The notes: generated by a model from the letters alone, not told the origin. DNA of 64,000 nt from Bacteroidota bacterium (GCA_024279425.1 JAJRRO010000038.1:1-64000); one strand, 5' to 3'; positions 52,855 through 62,654 are shown, counted from the first letter of the stretch. A program made the numbers and translations.

Positions 52855-53556
52855 CTAAAAACCTTCAATAAGATCGAGAATCATTTTTTCATTGACTATC
52901 CCTATTTTCTTACCGGAAGTTTTGATTACACCTTTCTTTTTGAATTCCGAAATAATACGAATAGCGGATTCTGTAGCAGTACCAACAATATTCGCAATAT
53001 CTTCACGGGAAAGGGTCAAGTTTAAAAAACCTTGGGCATCTTCGCCATAATTGTTTTTAAGATAAATAAAAGCCTCAGCGATACGTTGTTTTACAGTCTT
53101 CTGTGACATATTAACAATCACATCATCAGCTTCCTTAAGATCATGCGCCATATGTCGTAACACCTCAACTGCAAAATCTGGGTTGCTGTTCAAAGTATGT
53201 ACTATGCTATCTTTTGGAATAAAACAGAGCTCCATATCACTAAGGGCCACTGCACTCAAATTTGTAGATTCCTCAACAATAACAGAACGTTGGCCCATCA
53301 CTTCACCTTTACTGGCCAATTTCACGATTTGATCTTTGCCATTGGCACTTAATTTTGAAAGCTTTGAGATACCGTTTCGAACGCAGAACACACCATCCAA
53401 TTTATCTCCCTCTTCAAAAATAGCCTCTCCCTTCTTAACCGTTTTGGTGATTTTGGAGTCAGACACTTTTTTTAATTCGTCCTTACTCATGGCCCTCAAA
53501 GAGTTGAATTGTCTTATAATGCAATTCTCACATCTACTTGGTTCATCCTTCTCCAT
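52855..53556 (-). CDS. Crp/Fnr family regulator, probably oxygen-responsive
   Basis: 233 residues from ATG 53556 (MEKDEPSRCENC); the longer frame to 53685 runs into the promoter region. An N-terminal Cys9-x2-Cys12 pair and two further Cys (VFCVRNG, ELCFIPKDS) could hold an iron-sulfur cluster, though the spacing differs from E. coli Fnr. Cyclic-nucleotide-binding-like roll, then a Crp-type winged helix (LSREDIANIVGTATESAIRI). Divergent from ccoI, so control of the cbb3 cluster is likely (inference). Confidence 0.85.
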   Translation of the reverse strand: MEKDEPSRCENCIIRQFNSLRAMSKDELKKVSDSKITKTVKKGEAIFEEGDKLDGVFCVRNGISKLSKLSANGKDQIVKLASKGEVMGQRSVIVEESTNLSAVALSDMELCFIPKDSIVHTLNSNPDFAVEVLRHMAHDLKEADDVIVNMSQKTVKQRIAEAFIYLKNNYGEDAQGFLNLTLSREDIANIVGTATESAIRIISEFKKKGVIKTSGKKIGIVNEKMILDLIEGF

Positions 53557-53597
53557 AAGTAATTTATTTATATTCTTAGAATAATTTGACAAAATTA

Positions 53598-53630
53598 TTG
53601 AAAAGATGACAATTATCATGTATATATTTG
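53598..53630 (+). promoter_or_regulatory. ccoI promoter with Fnr-like box
   Basis: TTG at 53598-53600, 22 bases, TATATTTG at 53623-53630. Between them lies ATGAC-AATT-ATCAT (53606-53619), close to the Fnr consensus TTGAT-N4-ATCAA. A minus-strand -7 element TAATTTTG at 53590-53597 could serve the divergent regulator gene. The box sits between the two promoter cores. Confidence 0.55.
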
Positions 53631-53671
53631 GGAAACTTGCAAATATTTGCACTAGGTATAAGCAAATGTAA

Positions 53672-56047
53672 ATGGACAAAGTCAACTGTTATCATTGTGG
53701 TGACGATTGTGGCAATAGGCCAATAGTACATGATGAAAAGAACTTCTGTTGTAATGGTTGCAAAACCGTGTATGACATTTTTGCAACAAATGATCTTTCA
53801 TACTATTATGAACTGCAATCTTCCGCTGGGGCCGCACCAAATGTCATCGAAGGAAAATATGATTTTCTCAATGAAATGTCCATTGTAGAAAAGCTTTTGG
53901 AATTCAATGAAAATAAACTTCAAATTGTAAACCTATACATTCCTCACATCCATTGTAGTTCCTGCATATGGATTTTGGAAAATTTGAGCAAACTAAATCC
54001 TTCAATAACTAGTTCACAAGTAGATTTTCCAAAAAAAACTTTGAGAATCGTGTACAATCCAGAATTGCTAAACCTAAAAGACTTGGTGCTCTTACTGCTT
54101 AGAATTGGCTATGAACCTTACATATCACTTGACGATTATGACAAGGGAGAAAAGAAAGTAAATCGAAGTCTTATATACAAACTAGGGATTGCCGGCTTCG
54201 CCTTTGGCAATGTAATGTTCCTTTCTTTTCCTGAATATTTCGAGGTCGACGAATTTTGGCTCGACCAGTATAAGGTTGTGTTTAGATGGCTCATGTTCAT
54301 TTTTTCATTACCAGTGGTTTTTTATGCTGGCCAAGACTATCTAATTTCGGCATACAAAGGACTTAGGTCCAAATTATTGAATATTGATGTCCCCATAGCA
54401 TTGGGCATCCTAGTTCTCTTTATAAGAAGTACACTGGAAATTATCTTTGATTGGGGAACCGGTTTTTTCGATAGTTTAACAGGCCTGATATTCTTCTTGT
54501 TATTAGGCAAGTTCTTTCAACAAAAAACGTACTCATTCCTTTCTTTTGAAAGAGACTATAAATCCTATTTTCCTATTGCTATTACAAGAATCACCAAGGG
54601 TGAGAAAGAAGAAACCGTTCAAGTTTACGACATTGAACCAAATGACAGACTATTAATCCGAAATGAGGAACTGATTCCTGTTGATGGTATTCTTATTAGT
54701 GGTAAGGCCCAAATAGATTATAGCTTTGTCACTGGCGAATCGGAACCAGTGTTCAAGGAGTCCGGTGATAAGATTTATGCCGGGGGCAAACAATTGAACG
54801 GTGCAATCGAAATGGACGCGCTAAAATCGGTTTCACAAAGCTATTTGACCCAGTTATGGGGCAATGCCGTCTTTAATAATGACAAATCGAGTAAATTCCG
54901 TACACTGACCGATAGTATTGGCAAACGTTTCACATGGGCAGTATTGACAATTGCCTTTGTGGCAACGGCGTTTTGGGTTTATTATGATAGTAGTAAGGCT
55001 ATGAATGTTTTTACGGCAGTTCTTATTATTGCATGTCCTTGTGCCATTGCGTTGGCAGCGCCTTTTACTTTGGGCAATATGCTGCGAATTTTCGGACGCA
55101 AAAAGTTTTATCTAAAAGACACCCAAACCATTGAGCAGTTGGCACAGATAAACACTGCCATTTTCGATAAAACAGGAACCATTACCACCACCCAAAAAAG
55201 TAAAGCCTCCTATGAAGGAATGCAACTTTCGCATGCAGAAGAATCGCTGTTGAAAAATACATTGCGAGCCTCTAACCACCCTTTAAGCCGTGCCTTATAT
55301 GATATGCTGGCAGAACAAAACATTGTTACTCTTGATGCGTATCAAGAACATTTAGGGGAAGGTGTGGAAGGCAAGAAAAATGACGGCCACATCAAAGTGG
55401 GCTCTGCAGATTTTGTAGGCAATACAGCAACCAATGATACACAATCCACTTCGGTACATATAAGTAGTAATAACACCTATAAAGGGCGTTTTGTTTTTCA
55501 CAATCACTACCGGGATGGAGTGTCAGAAGTTTTTGGGGAAATGAAAAAGGATCTGGATTTGGCCATTTTGTCTGGGGACAATGAAGGCGAAAAAACGAGA
55601 TTGGAAACTATTTTGCCCAAACTTACTCCTATGTATTTCAACCAAAAGCCCAATGACAAATTGAATTTTATTAAATCACTTCAAGAACAGGGTAAGAAAG
55701 TAATGATGGTTGGTGATGGACTCAATGATGCGGGAGCCTTGGCACAGAGCGATGTAGGCATTGCCATTTCCGAGAATGTAAATGTCTTTTCCCCTGCTTG
55801 CGATGGAATTCTTGATGCATCAAAATTCAAACAACTCTATCAATATATATTGTCAACAAAAAAAGCAATGAGAATTATTAAACTAAGTTTCTTATTATCT
55901 TTGTTCTACAATATTATAGGGCTCTATTTTGCAGTAACAGGTCAATTGGCGCCCGTTATAGCTGCAATTTTAATGCCCTTGAGTTCAATTAGTGTGGTGG
56001 GGTTCAGCACCTTAGCTACGAATATTTTGGGAAGAAAATTAATTTAA
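53672..56047 (+). CDS. ccoI: Copper-transporting P-type ATPase of cbb3 assembly
   Basis: 791 residues. N-terminal Cys-rich metal-binding region (CYHCGDDCG, CCNGCKTVYD), an HMA-like domain with HCSSCIW, then membrane helices, TGES, the intramembrane CPCAIALAAP, phosphorylation site DKTGTIT, NHPLSR and GDGLNDAGAL. Imports or exports copper for maturation of the CcoN binuclear centre. First gene of the cco run. Confidence 0.92.
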   Translation: MDKVNCYHCGDDCGNRPIVHDEKNFCCNGCKTVYDIFATNDLSYYYELQSSAGAAPNVIEGKYDFLNEMSIVEKLLEFNENKLQIVNLYIPHIHCSSCIWILENLSKLNPSITSSQVDFPKKTLRIVYNPELLNLKDLVLLLLRIGYEPYISLDDYDKGEKKVNRSLIYKLGIAGFAFGNVMFLSFPEYFEVDEFWLDQYKVVFRWLMFIFSLPVVFYAGQDYLISAYKGLRSKLLNIDVPIALGILVLFIRSTLEIIFDWGTGFFDSLTGLIFFLLLGKFFQQKTYSFLSFERDYKSYFPIAITRITKGEKEETVQVYDIEPNDRLLIRNEELIPVDGILISGKAQIDYSFVTGESEPVFKESGDKIYAGGKQLNGAIEMDALKSVSQSYLTQLWGNAVFNNDKSSKFRTLTDSIGKRFTWAVLTIAFVATAFWVYYDSSKAMNVFTAVLIIACPCAIALAAPFTLGNMLRIFGRKKFYLKDTQTIEQLAQINTAIFDKTGTITTTQKSKASYEGMQLSHAEESLLKNTLRASNHPLSRALYDMLAEQNIVTLDAYQEHLGEGVEGKKNDGHIKVGSADFVGNTATNDTQSTSVHISSNNTYKGRFVFHNHYRDGVSEVFGEMKKDLDLAILSGDNEGEKTRLETILPKLTPMYFNQKPNDKLNFIKSLQEQGKKVMMVGDGLNDAGALAQSDVGIAISENVNVFSPACDGILDASKFKQLYQYILSTKKAMRIIKLSFLLSLFYNIIGLYFAVTGQLAPVIAAILMPLSSISVVGFSTLATNILGRKLI

Positions 56048-56118
56048 TTCAGAAACTGACAAATGTCATATTTTGGCTTTTGCCAGCAATGTAGCTTTAC
56101 AGCGAAATTCGGGTAGGT

Positions 56119-56355
56119 ATGAGTGTTATTTATGTGCTATTGACCATCAGCATCATTGTTGCTATTATCTTTTTCATTGCATTTATTGTTTCGGTCAGAA
56201 GCGGACAGTACGATGATTCGTATACTCCCTCTGTGCGCATGCTATTTGAAGACGAGCTGGTCAAGCCTGCCTCGGCGATAGGCAGGGAACATTCTACCAA
56301 TAGCGCTGAAAACGAGAATAAATCAATCCAACTAAATAAAAGTCAAAAATTGTAA
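56119..56355 (+). CDS. ccoS: cbb3 oxidase assembly protein CcoS
   Basis: 78 residues. One membrane helix (VLLTISIIVAIIFFIAFIVS) and the CcoS pattern GQYDDSYTPSVRMLFED. Required for cofactor insertion in CcoN. The C-terminal tail after about residue 49 (KPASAIGREHS) is encoded partly by a CCTGCC ... GGCAGG palindrome at 56266-56286, which probably lengthened the protein. Confidence 0.88.
   Translation: MSVIYVLLTISIIVAIIFFIAFIVSVRSGQYDDSYTPSVRMLFEDELVKPASAIGREHSTNSAENENKSIQLNKSQKL
56266..56286. repeat. Short palindrome within ccoS
   Basis: CCTGCC, nine bases, GGCAGG. The same arms occur in intergenic DNA at 28395-28419. Confidence 0.55.
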
Positions 56356-56357
56356 TT

Positions 56358-58559
56358 ATGGAAGTACAACAGTTTTATTACGATAACAAAATCGTAAAAA
56401 ATTTCCTCTACGCAACCATGTTCTGGGGAATTGTGGGGATGACGGTCGGGCTATTATTGGCCTTCATGTTTCTTTTCCCAAATTTGACCGATGGTATCTC
56501 ATGGTTGAGTTTTGGTCGCCTAAGACCATTGCACACCAATGCCGTGATTTTTGCCTTTGTAGGTAATGCCATGTTTGCCGGGATATACTACTCGACCCAA
56601 CGCTTGCTTAAGGCACGCATGTTCAATGATACTTTAAGTAACATCAACTTCTGGGGATGGCAGCTCATTATAGTTGCCGCGGCAATTACCTTGCCTCTGG
56701 GGTATACGACTTCCAAGGAATATGCAGAACTGGAATGGCCTATAGATATAGCGATCACTGTGATTTGGGTGGTCTTTGGCTGGAACTTCATTGGCACTTT
56801 AATAAAACGTAGACAAAGGCATTTGTATGTAGCCATTTGGTTCTATTTGGCGACGATTGTAACGGTAGCTGTACTTCATATATTTAATAGTCTAGAGCTA
56901 CCTGTCGGTGCCCTAAAGAGTTATTCCGTATATGCCGGGGTACAAGATGCCTTGGTGCAATGGTGGTACGGGCATAATGCCGTGGCCTTCTTCCTAACCA
57001 CACCTTTCTTGGGCCTTATGTATTATTTTGTCCCTAAGGCGGCCAACAGACCGGTGTATTCGTATAGGCTTTCTATCGTTCACTTCTGGTCTCTTATTTT
57101 CATATATATATGGGCAGGACCACACCACCTGTTATATTCATCTTTGCCAGATTGGGCCCAAAACCTAGGTGTTGCCTTTTCTGTAATGTTGATCGCTCCT
57201 TCTTGGGGTGGTATGATCAACGGTTTATTGACACTTCGCGGGGCTTGGGATAAGGTAAGAACCGATCCAACTTTGAAATTTATGGTGGTTGCGATTACCG
57301 GCTATGGTATGGTAACTTTTGAAGGGCCTTTGCTCTCTTTAAAAAATGTAAATGCAATCGCGCATTTTAGCGATTGGATCATTGCCCACGTGCATGTTGG
57401 GGCATTGGCGTGGAATGGTTTCTTGACCTTTGGCATGATTTATTACCTAGTTCCCAAGATGTTCAAAACCAAATTGCATTCACTGCCAATGGCCAATCTT
57501 CATTTCTGGATAGGTACTTTGGGTATTATTCTATATACACTCCCCATGTACGTTGCTGGGTTTACCCAGGCACTAATGTGGAAAGAATTCAACCCCGATG
57601 GAACTTTGGCCTACGGTAACTTCTTGGAAACCGTAAACGAGATCATACCTATGTATTGGATGAGGGCGATTGGCGGTAGCCTTTATATTGTTGGAGCCAT
57701 TGTAATGATATACAATATAGTTGTAACCATTAAAAACGGCAGTAAGGTAGAAGATGAGTTGGCCGAAGCTGCAGCTTTGACCCGAGTTGCCAAATATAGA
57801 ACAGCAGGTGAAACCTTCCATACCTGGTTAGAACGTAAACCCATTCAATTGACCATTCTGGCAACAATCGCCATATTGATAGGGGGTATTGTGCAAATAG
57901 TTCCCACTATTTTGGTAAAATCGAATATTCCAACAATTACTAGTGTCAAACCCTATACACCATTGGAATTGGAAGGCAGGGATCTTTATATTCGTGAGGG
58001 ATGTGTGGGTTGTCATTCACAGATGGTACGACCGTTTAGAAGTGAGGTTGAACGTTATGGCGAATATTCCAAGGCTGGTGAATTTGTGTACGACCATCCT
58101 TTCCTTTGGGGCAGTAAACGTACCGGACCAGATTTATTGAGGATTGGGGGCAAATACTCGGACAGCTGGCATCTAAACCACATGTACGATCCGCAAAGCA
58201 CTTCCTCAGGTTCCATTATGCCAGCTTACCAATGGTTGGTTCGTGACGAGCACGACCGAAGTAATATACAAACCAAAATGGAGGCCATGGTAAGTTTAGG
58301 CGTTCCATATACCGAAGAGGATATCGCAAATGCACTAAGTAATATGGATACGCAAGCAACACAGATTGAGAAAAATCTTCATACCGACCCGGATTTCGTG
58401 AATTCCTATGGGGCAGATAAACAATATGCCCAGGAAAATGGGTTGGAGTTCGTGGAAATGAAAGATCGTGAAATTGTTGCGATGATAGCTTACCTACAGC
58501 GATTGGGCACAGACATCAAGGTCAAGGAAACAGGAGAACTAATATCCAAAAATAAATAA
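56358..58559 (+). CDS. ccoNO: cbb3 cytochrome c oxidase, fused CcoN-CcoO subunits
   Basis: 733 residues. Residues about 1-490 are the haem-copper catalytic subunit CcoN with about 12-13 helices; haem and CuB histidines are in LHTNAVIFAFVG, WWYGHNAVAF, GPHHLLYSS and IAHVHVGALAWN. After a linker helix (LTILATIAILIGGIVQIVP) the CcoO part carries one c-type haem site CVGCH and the QMVRPF, RTGPDLLRIGG and SIMPAYQWL segments. CcoN and CcoO are separate in Proteobacteria, whereas the fusion is typical of Bacteroidota. It reduces oxygen at low concentration. Confidence 0.95.
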   Translation: MEVQQFYYDNKIVKNFLYATMFWGIVGMTVGLLLAFMFLFPNLTDGISWLSFGRLRPLHTNAVIFAFVGNAMFAGIYYSTQRLLKARMFNDTLSNINFWGWQLIIVAAAITLPLGYTTSKEYAELEWPIDIAITVIWVVFGWNFIGTLIKRRQRHLYVAIWFYLATIVTVAVLHIFNSLELPVGALKSYSVYAGVQDALVQWWYGHNAVAFFLTTPFLGLMYYFVPKAANRPVYSYRLSIVHFWSLIFIYIWAGPHHLLYSSLPDWAQNLGVAFSVMLIAPSWGGMINGLLTLRGAWDKVRTDPTLKFMVVAITGYGMVTFEGPLLSLKNVNAIAHFSDWIIAHVHVGALAWNGFLTFGMIYYLVPKMFKTKLHSLPMANLHFWIGTLGIILYTLPMYVAGFTQALMWKEFNPDGTLAYGNFLETVNEIIPMYWMRAIGGSLYIVGAIVMIYNIVVTIKNGSKVEDELAEAAALTRVAKYRTAGETFHTWLERKPIQLTILATIAILIGGIVQIVPTILVKSNIPTITSVKPYTPLELEGRDLYIREGCVGCHSQMVRPFRSEVERYGEYSKAGEFVYDHPFLWGSKRTGPDLLRIGGKYSDSWHLNHMYDPQSTSSGSIMPAYQWLVRDEHDRSNIQTKMEAMVSLGVPYTEEDIANALSNMDTQATQIEKNLHTDPDFVNSYGADKQYAQENGLEFVEMKDREIVAMIAYLQRLGTDIKVKETGELISKNK

Positions 58560-58562
58560 GCC

Positions 58563-58754
58563 ATGTTGAAATTTATAAAAAACCATATGGAAAGCATAGA
58601 AGGTATAGCAACCTATCCTATGATATCATTGCTCATATTCTTTGTCTTTTTTGCATTGCTGTTCTGGTGGGTCCTTACCGCGCGAAAAGAGTACATTAAA
58701 GAAGTAAGCCAAATACCATTAGAAGACAACAACCAAAATAAACAAGTATTATGA
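58563..58754 (+). CDS. ccoQ: CcoQ/FixQ-like small cbb3 subunit
   Basis: 63 residues with one membrane helix (MISLLIFFVFFALLFWWVLT) followed by ARKEY. Position between ccoNO and ccoP and the size fit CcoQ, although sequence conservation in this subunit is weak. Its stop overlaps the ccoP ATG (ATGA). Confidence 0.8.
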   Translation: MLKFIKNHMESIEGIATYPMISLLIFFVFFALLFWWVLTARKEYIKEVSQIPLEDNNQNKQVL

Positions 58755-59626
58755 AAAATAGATCACCTTGGTGGATTAGAATCCCCGTAATCTTCTTCAT
58801 CATTTTTGGATTGATGGAGTATTTTATAGACTCTGGTGAAAAACCAGCAATCATTGAATATCCAATCACACAGTTGTTTTTGTTGATTGTTCTAATGATT
58901 CTGATTGCCATAGAATTGGTATTGAAAGCCATAGAGAATATCATGTTTCAAACCCTTTCAGACGATGCCAAAGAGAACTATTTGACAGATAAATCAGGTC
59001 GCGAATGGGTATGGGGCAAAAAAGTTTGGAGCAAACTTACTGGAAACAAACCCATTGAGAAAGAAGGTGAGATCATCCTAGACCACAATTATGACGGCAT
59101 TAAGGAATTGGATAACGACCTTCCTCCCTGGTGGGTCTGGATGTTCTATGCGACAATACTCTTTGGCGTTGTTTATTTGGTTCGCTTTCATGTCTATAAC
59201 GACTATGACCAAGACCTGGAATATGACCTGGAAGTTGCAGCAGCAAACCTTGCTATTGAGGAATATAAGAAAACCGCCAAAGGTTTGGTCGACGCCAATA
59301 CTGTGGAGTTGTTAACAGCTGCCTCCGATATAAGTGCAGGTAAAGCGATATATGAAACCACCTGCGTTGCTTGCCACATGGCCGATGGTGGTGGTGGTAT
59401 TGGCCCTAACCTTACCGACGAAAACTGGATTCTGGGCGGTGGTATAAAAAATGTTTTCAATACGATTTCTGAAGGTGGTAGGGACGGAAAAGGTATGATC
59501 GCTTGGAAACAAACACTTAAACCCGTTGAGATAGCCCAGGTATCAAGTTATTTATTGACATTTAAGGGAACAACACCGGCAAATCCAAAAGCAGCTGAAG
59601 GTGAAATCTGGGTAGATGAAAAATAA
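58751..59626 (+). CDS. ccoP: cbb3 oxidase cytochrome c subunit CcoP
   Basis: 291 residues. Two helices near the N-terminus, the CcoP signature YDGIKELDNDLPPWWVWMFY and a third helix, then a periplasmic cytochrome c domain. Only one haem motif is present (CVACH, near residue 210, with the Met ligand likely in GKGMIAWK); many CcoP proteins have two. It passes electrons to CcoO. ATG overlaps the ccoQ stop. Confidence 0.92.
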   Translation: MKNRSPWWIRIPVIFFIIFGLMEYFIDSGEKPAIIEYPITQLFLLIVLMILIAIELVLKAIENIMFQTLSDDAKENYLTDKSGREWVWGKKVWSKLTGNKPIEKEGEIILDHNYDGIKELDNDLPPWWVWMFYATILFGVVYLVRFHVYNDYDQDLEYDLEVAAANLAIEEYKKTAKGLVDANTVELLTAASDISAGKAIYETTCVACHMADGGGGIGPNLTDENWILGGGIKNVFNTISEGGRDGKGMIAWKQTLKPVEIAQVSSYLLTFKGTTPANPKAAEGEIWVDEK

Positions 59627-59721
59627 AGTCGTATCTCTTGGAAGTATACCCTTACAAGGTATTGATTCCAAAAATATTATAATGGACCAATGGAATTCTT
59701 TTTTATAAAAGAAGGTTAGAA

Positions 59722-61140
59722 ATGGCACAGGACAGTGAAAATTTCCGAGATTCGATAGGCACCATCGGTAAAGAAGGTAAACGCGCCTGGGTTTTCCCAA
59801 AAAAACCCAGTGGCAACTATTACAAATACCGCAAATTGGTAAGCTACATTTTGTTGGTCCTTCTCATAGTGTCACCATTTCTAAAAATAAATGGGAACCA
59901 GTTTCTAATGTTCAATGTATTAGAGCGCCGTTTCAATATTTTTGGTTTCCCTTTTTGGCCTCAGGATTTCCACTTGTTTGTGGTTTCGATGATCATTGGT
60001 GTAATTTTCATCGCTCTGTTTACCGTAGCTTTTGGTCGTATTTTTTGTGGATGGATGTGTCCACAGACGATTTTCTTGGAGATGGTCTTCCGTAGAATTG
60101 AGTTTTGGATAGATGGTGATCGAGGGGCACAAATACGATTGAATCGCCAACCTTGGAATGCCGAAAAAATAAAGAAACGAGTATTTAAATGGTTGGTGTT
60201 CTTTATTATATCCTTCCTTATTGCCAATGTGTTCCTCGCCTATTTAATTGGCAGTGATAAGTTGATCCTATATGTCATAGATGGGCCTCTACAGCACGTA
60301 AGCACCTTGATCTCCCTATTGATATTTACTGCTGTATTCTATTTTATATTTGCATGGTTTAGGGAACAAGTATGTATTATTGCCTGCCCGTACGGCCGAA
60401 TGCAAGGGGTGTTGTTGGACAACAAATCCATTATCGTTGCCTATGACCATAAACGTGGTGAAGGTGAAAAGGGCAGAAAGCTGTTCAGAAAGAATGAGGA
60501 CCGTTCGGCGCTTGGCCATGGTGACTGTATAGATTGCAAACAATGTGTACATGTATGCCCAACAAACATTGACATTCGAAACGGGACCCAACTTGAATGC
60601 ATAAACTGTACAGCATGCATTGATGAATGCGACGCCATAATGGAAAAGGTAAACCTTCCCAAAGGTTTGATTCGCTATGCCAGTGAAAATGAAATCGTTA
60701 AAAAAGAGAAATTCAAATTTACACTTAGATTGAAAGGTTACTCGGCAGTGCTGGTCATTTTGACGGGGGTCCTGATTGGCATGTTCTTTTTACGCAACGA
60801 TTTAGAAGCCAATATCCTTAGGCTTCCTGGTCAGCTTTATGAGCACAAAGAAGGTAATATTATCAGTAATGTTTACACCTATAAATTAATCAACAAAACC
60901 ACTAGGGAAATTACGGATGTAAGCTTTAAGCTATTATCACATTCGGGTAAAATAGAGTTGGTAACACATGAGAATTTCAAAGTACCCGCACAAAATTTGG
61001 CAGAGGGCACCTTGTTCATAGAGATAAACAACTCGACATTAACTGGTGATAAGGATAACTTAAAGATTGGGGTTTACAGTGGTGATGAATTGATAGAGAC
61101 AACCACAGCAAGGTTTTTAGCCCCCAGAAGTTACAAGTAA
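59722..61140 (+). CDS. ccoG: cbb3 accessory iron-sulfur protein CcoG
   Basis: 472 residues. Several membrane helices, FCGWMCPQTIFLE, IIACPYGRMQG and a two-cluster ferredoxin segment (CIDCKQCVHVCP and CINCTACIDECD), then an Ig-like C-terminal periplasmic domain. CcoG is a cupric reductase that supplies Cu(I) for oxidase assembly. It follows ccoP by 95 bases. Confidence 0.93.
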   Translation: MAQDSENFRDSIGTIGKEGKRAWVFPKKPSGNYYKYRKLVSYILLVLLIVSPFLKINGNQFLMFNVLERRFNIFGFPFWPQDFHLFVVSMIIGVIFIALFTVAFGRIFCGWMCPQTIFLEMVFRRIEFWIDGDRGAQIRLNRQPWNAEKIKKRVFKWLVFFIISFLIANVFLAYLIGSDKLILYVIDGPLQHVSTLISLLIFTAVFYFIFAWFREQVCIIACPYGRMQGVLLDNKSIIVAYDHKRGEGEKGRKLFRKNEDRSALGHGDCIDCKQCVHVCPTNIDIRNGTQLECINCTACIDECDAIMEKVNLPKGLIRYASENEIVKKEKFKFTLRLKGYSAVLVILTGVLIGMFFLRNDLEANILRLPGQLYEHKEGNIISNVYTYKLINKTTREITDVSFKLLSHSGKIELVTHENFKVPAQNLAEGTLFIEINNSTLTGDKDNLKIGVYSGDELIETTTARFLAPRSYK

Positions 61141-61168
61141 AGGCTAACCTTAATTTAAAAATAGTGCT

Positions 61169-61615
61169 ATGAAAATCAATTGGGGAACAGGAATTCTAAT
61201 GGCATTTATAGCATTTATCGGTTTCATTCTTTTTTTTGTGGTGAAAATGAGCATGGACGATCGGGCAAATCATGATTTGGTGACCAAGGAATACTATAAG
61301 GCAGAGCTTGGATACCAAAAAGAGATCAATGCTGAAACCAATGCCAGTAACCTATCCGAACAATTGATAATAAGGAAAACACCCGAAGGACTGTTGGTGC
61401 AATTTCCTAAAAACCTAAAACTAGAAAAAATTGAAGGCACAGTGTCCCTTTATAGACCGTCCAATAAACACTTGGATTTTGACTTACCCATAAGTTTATC
61501 CAATTCACATTTGCTCATACCTGACAAACGTTTGTTGGATGGTCGCTGGGACATTAAAATATCTTGGGAGCACCAGGATACTCCTTATTTACACAAAGAA
61601 AGTATCACCTACTAA
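61169..61615 (+). CDS. ccoH: FixH/CcoH family assembly protein
   Basis: 148 residues. One N-terminal membrane helix (GTGILMAFIAFIGFILFFVV), the conserved DLVTKEYYKAELGYQKEI, and a beta-rich periplasmic domain with LDGRWDIKISW near the end. The gene order ccoG-ccoH is conserved. Needed for stable cbb3 assembly; exact role unclear. Confidence 0.9.
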   Translation: MKINWGTGILMAFIAFIGFILFFVVKMSMDDRANHDLVTKEYYKAELGYQKEINAETNASNLSEQLIIRKTPEGLLVQFPKNLKLEKIEGTVSLYRPSNKHLDFDLPISLSNSHLLIPDKRLLDGRWDIKISWEHQDTPYLHKESITY

Positions 61616-61798
61616 AAAAGACTTGACCATTGGAGCCAGGAAACAAGACAAATTGGTTATACCAGATGTACTTATCTACCACTGCTTTTGCCTAGGTAGC
61701 GTTGAAATATTTTGATGTAAACGAATGATTAATAACAAAATCAAAAACAGAGCAAAAAGTCTAGCATCGAGGTTCTAGGTTTTTGTATCTGAAAAAAT

Positions 61799-62503
61799 AT
61801 GTTACTATCGGCCATCATATTGGGATTAATGGGAAGTTTGCACTGTGTGGGAATGTGTGGACCCATAGCCTTTATGCTGCCTGTGGATAAGAACAACAAC
61901 CTTAAGAAGTTCCTTCAAGTTTTTATGTATCATTTCGGAAGGCTAATTGCCTACGGAATCATGGGCCTACTATTTGGCCTATTGGGTAAAGGGTTTTACG
62001 TTTTTGGAATGCAGCAAAAACTTTCGATTTTCATTGGTGCCCTGATGATAATCATTGTCTTTATACCCCACATGTCCTTTAGTAAATATAACTTTTCAAA
62101 ACCAATATTTAGAATCATATCAAAGGTCAAAAGCCGATTGGGACAAGAACTTAAGAAGAAAACGCCCGATACGTTTCTGACCATAGGGTTTTTAAATGGA
62201 TTTTTACCCTGTGGCCTAGTGTATATGGCTCTTTTTGGTGCCATTGCCATGGGTAGTTCTTGGGAAGGAAGCCTATATATGGTACTATTTGGCCTGGGCA
62301 CCATTCCTTTGATGACAACGGCCATTTATATGAGTGGCCTGCTAAAGAGTTCGGCAAAGAAAAGAATTCAACAATTAATTCCAGTTTTTGTGGTGGTTAT
62401 AGGAATACTATTCATTCTTCGAGGAATGGGACTCGGTATTCCATACATATCTCCAAAACCCATAATGGATATGGTATCGAGTACCATGGAGTGCCATCCT
62501 TGA
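61799..62503 (+). CDS. SafE/TauE-like membrane protein (cbb3 accessory)
   Basis: 234 residues with about six helices. Hallmarks LGLMGSLHCVGMCGPIAFML and FLNGFLPCGLVYMALFGAIA place it in the DsbD/SafE-like subgroup often annotated as sulfite exporter that closes cco clusters. Its two Cys-containing helices suggest metal or thiol handling and possibly copper transport (inference). It is 183 bases after ccoH, a gap with no feature seen. Confidence 0.85.
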   Translation: MLLSAIILGLMGSLHCVGMCGPIAFMLPVDKNNNLKKFLQVFMYHFGRLIAYGIMGLLFGLLGKGFYVFGMQQKLSIFIGALMIIIVFIPHMSFSKYNFSKPIFRIISKVKSRLGQELKKKTPDTFLTIGFLNGFLPCGLVYMALFGAIAMGSSWEGSLYMVLFGLGTIPLMTTAIYMSGLLKSSAKKRIQQLIPVFVVVIGILFILRGMGLGIPYISPKPIMDMVSSTMECHP

Positions 62504-62654
62504 AATTTTGTAATAGCTTTTTAGTGAATTACTGGGAATGTTTAATAAACGTTCTTAGTAGACCTTACCATAGAATCAAGGTTCAAAAGATGATGGTTTA
62601 TTAAGTAGCTGGATACATAGTGCGCAATAAGGAATTTTATTTAAAAATAGTATT

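Noticed and set aside
52735-53025. Plus-strand frame of 96 codons between the universal stress protein and the Fnr-type gene
   Set aside because: More than half overlaps the 3' end of the Fnr-type gene on the other strand, and no family or signal is recognisable.
53557-53685. Upstream extension of the Fnr-type regulator to 53685
   Set aside because: The extension covers the shared promoter region and overlaps ccoI; the Cys-containing start at 53556 is typical.
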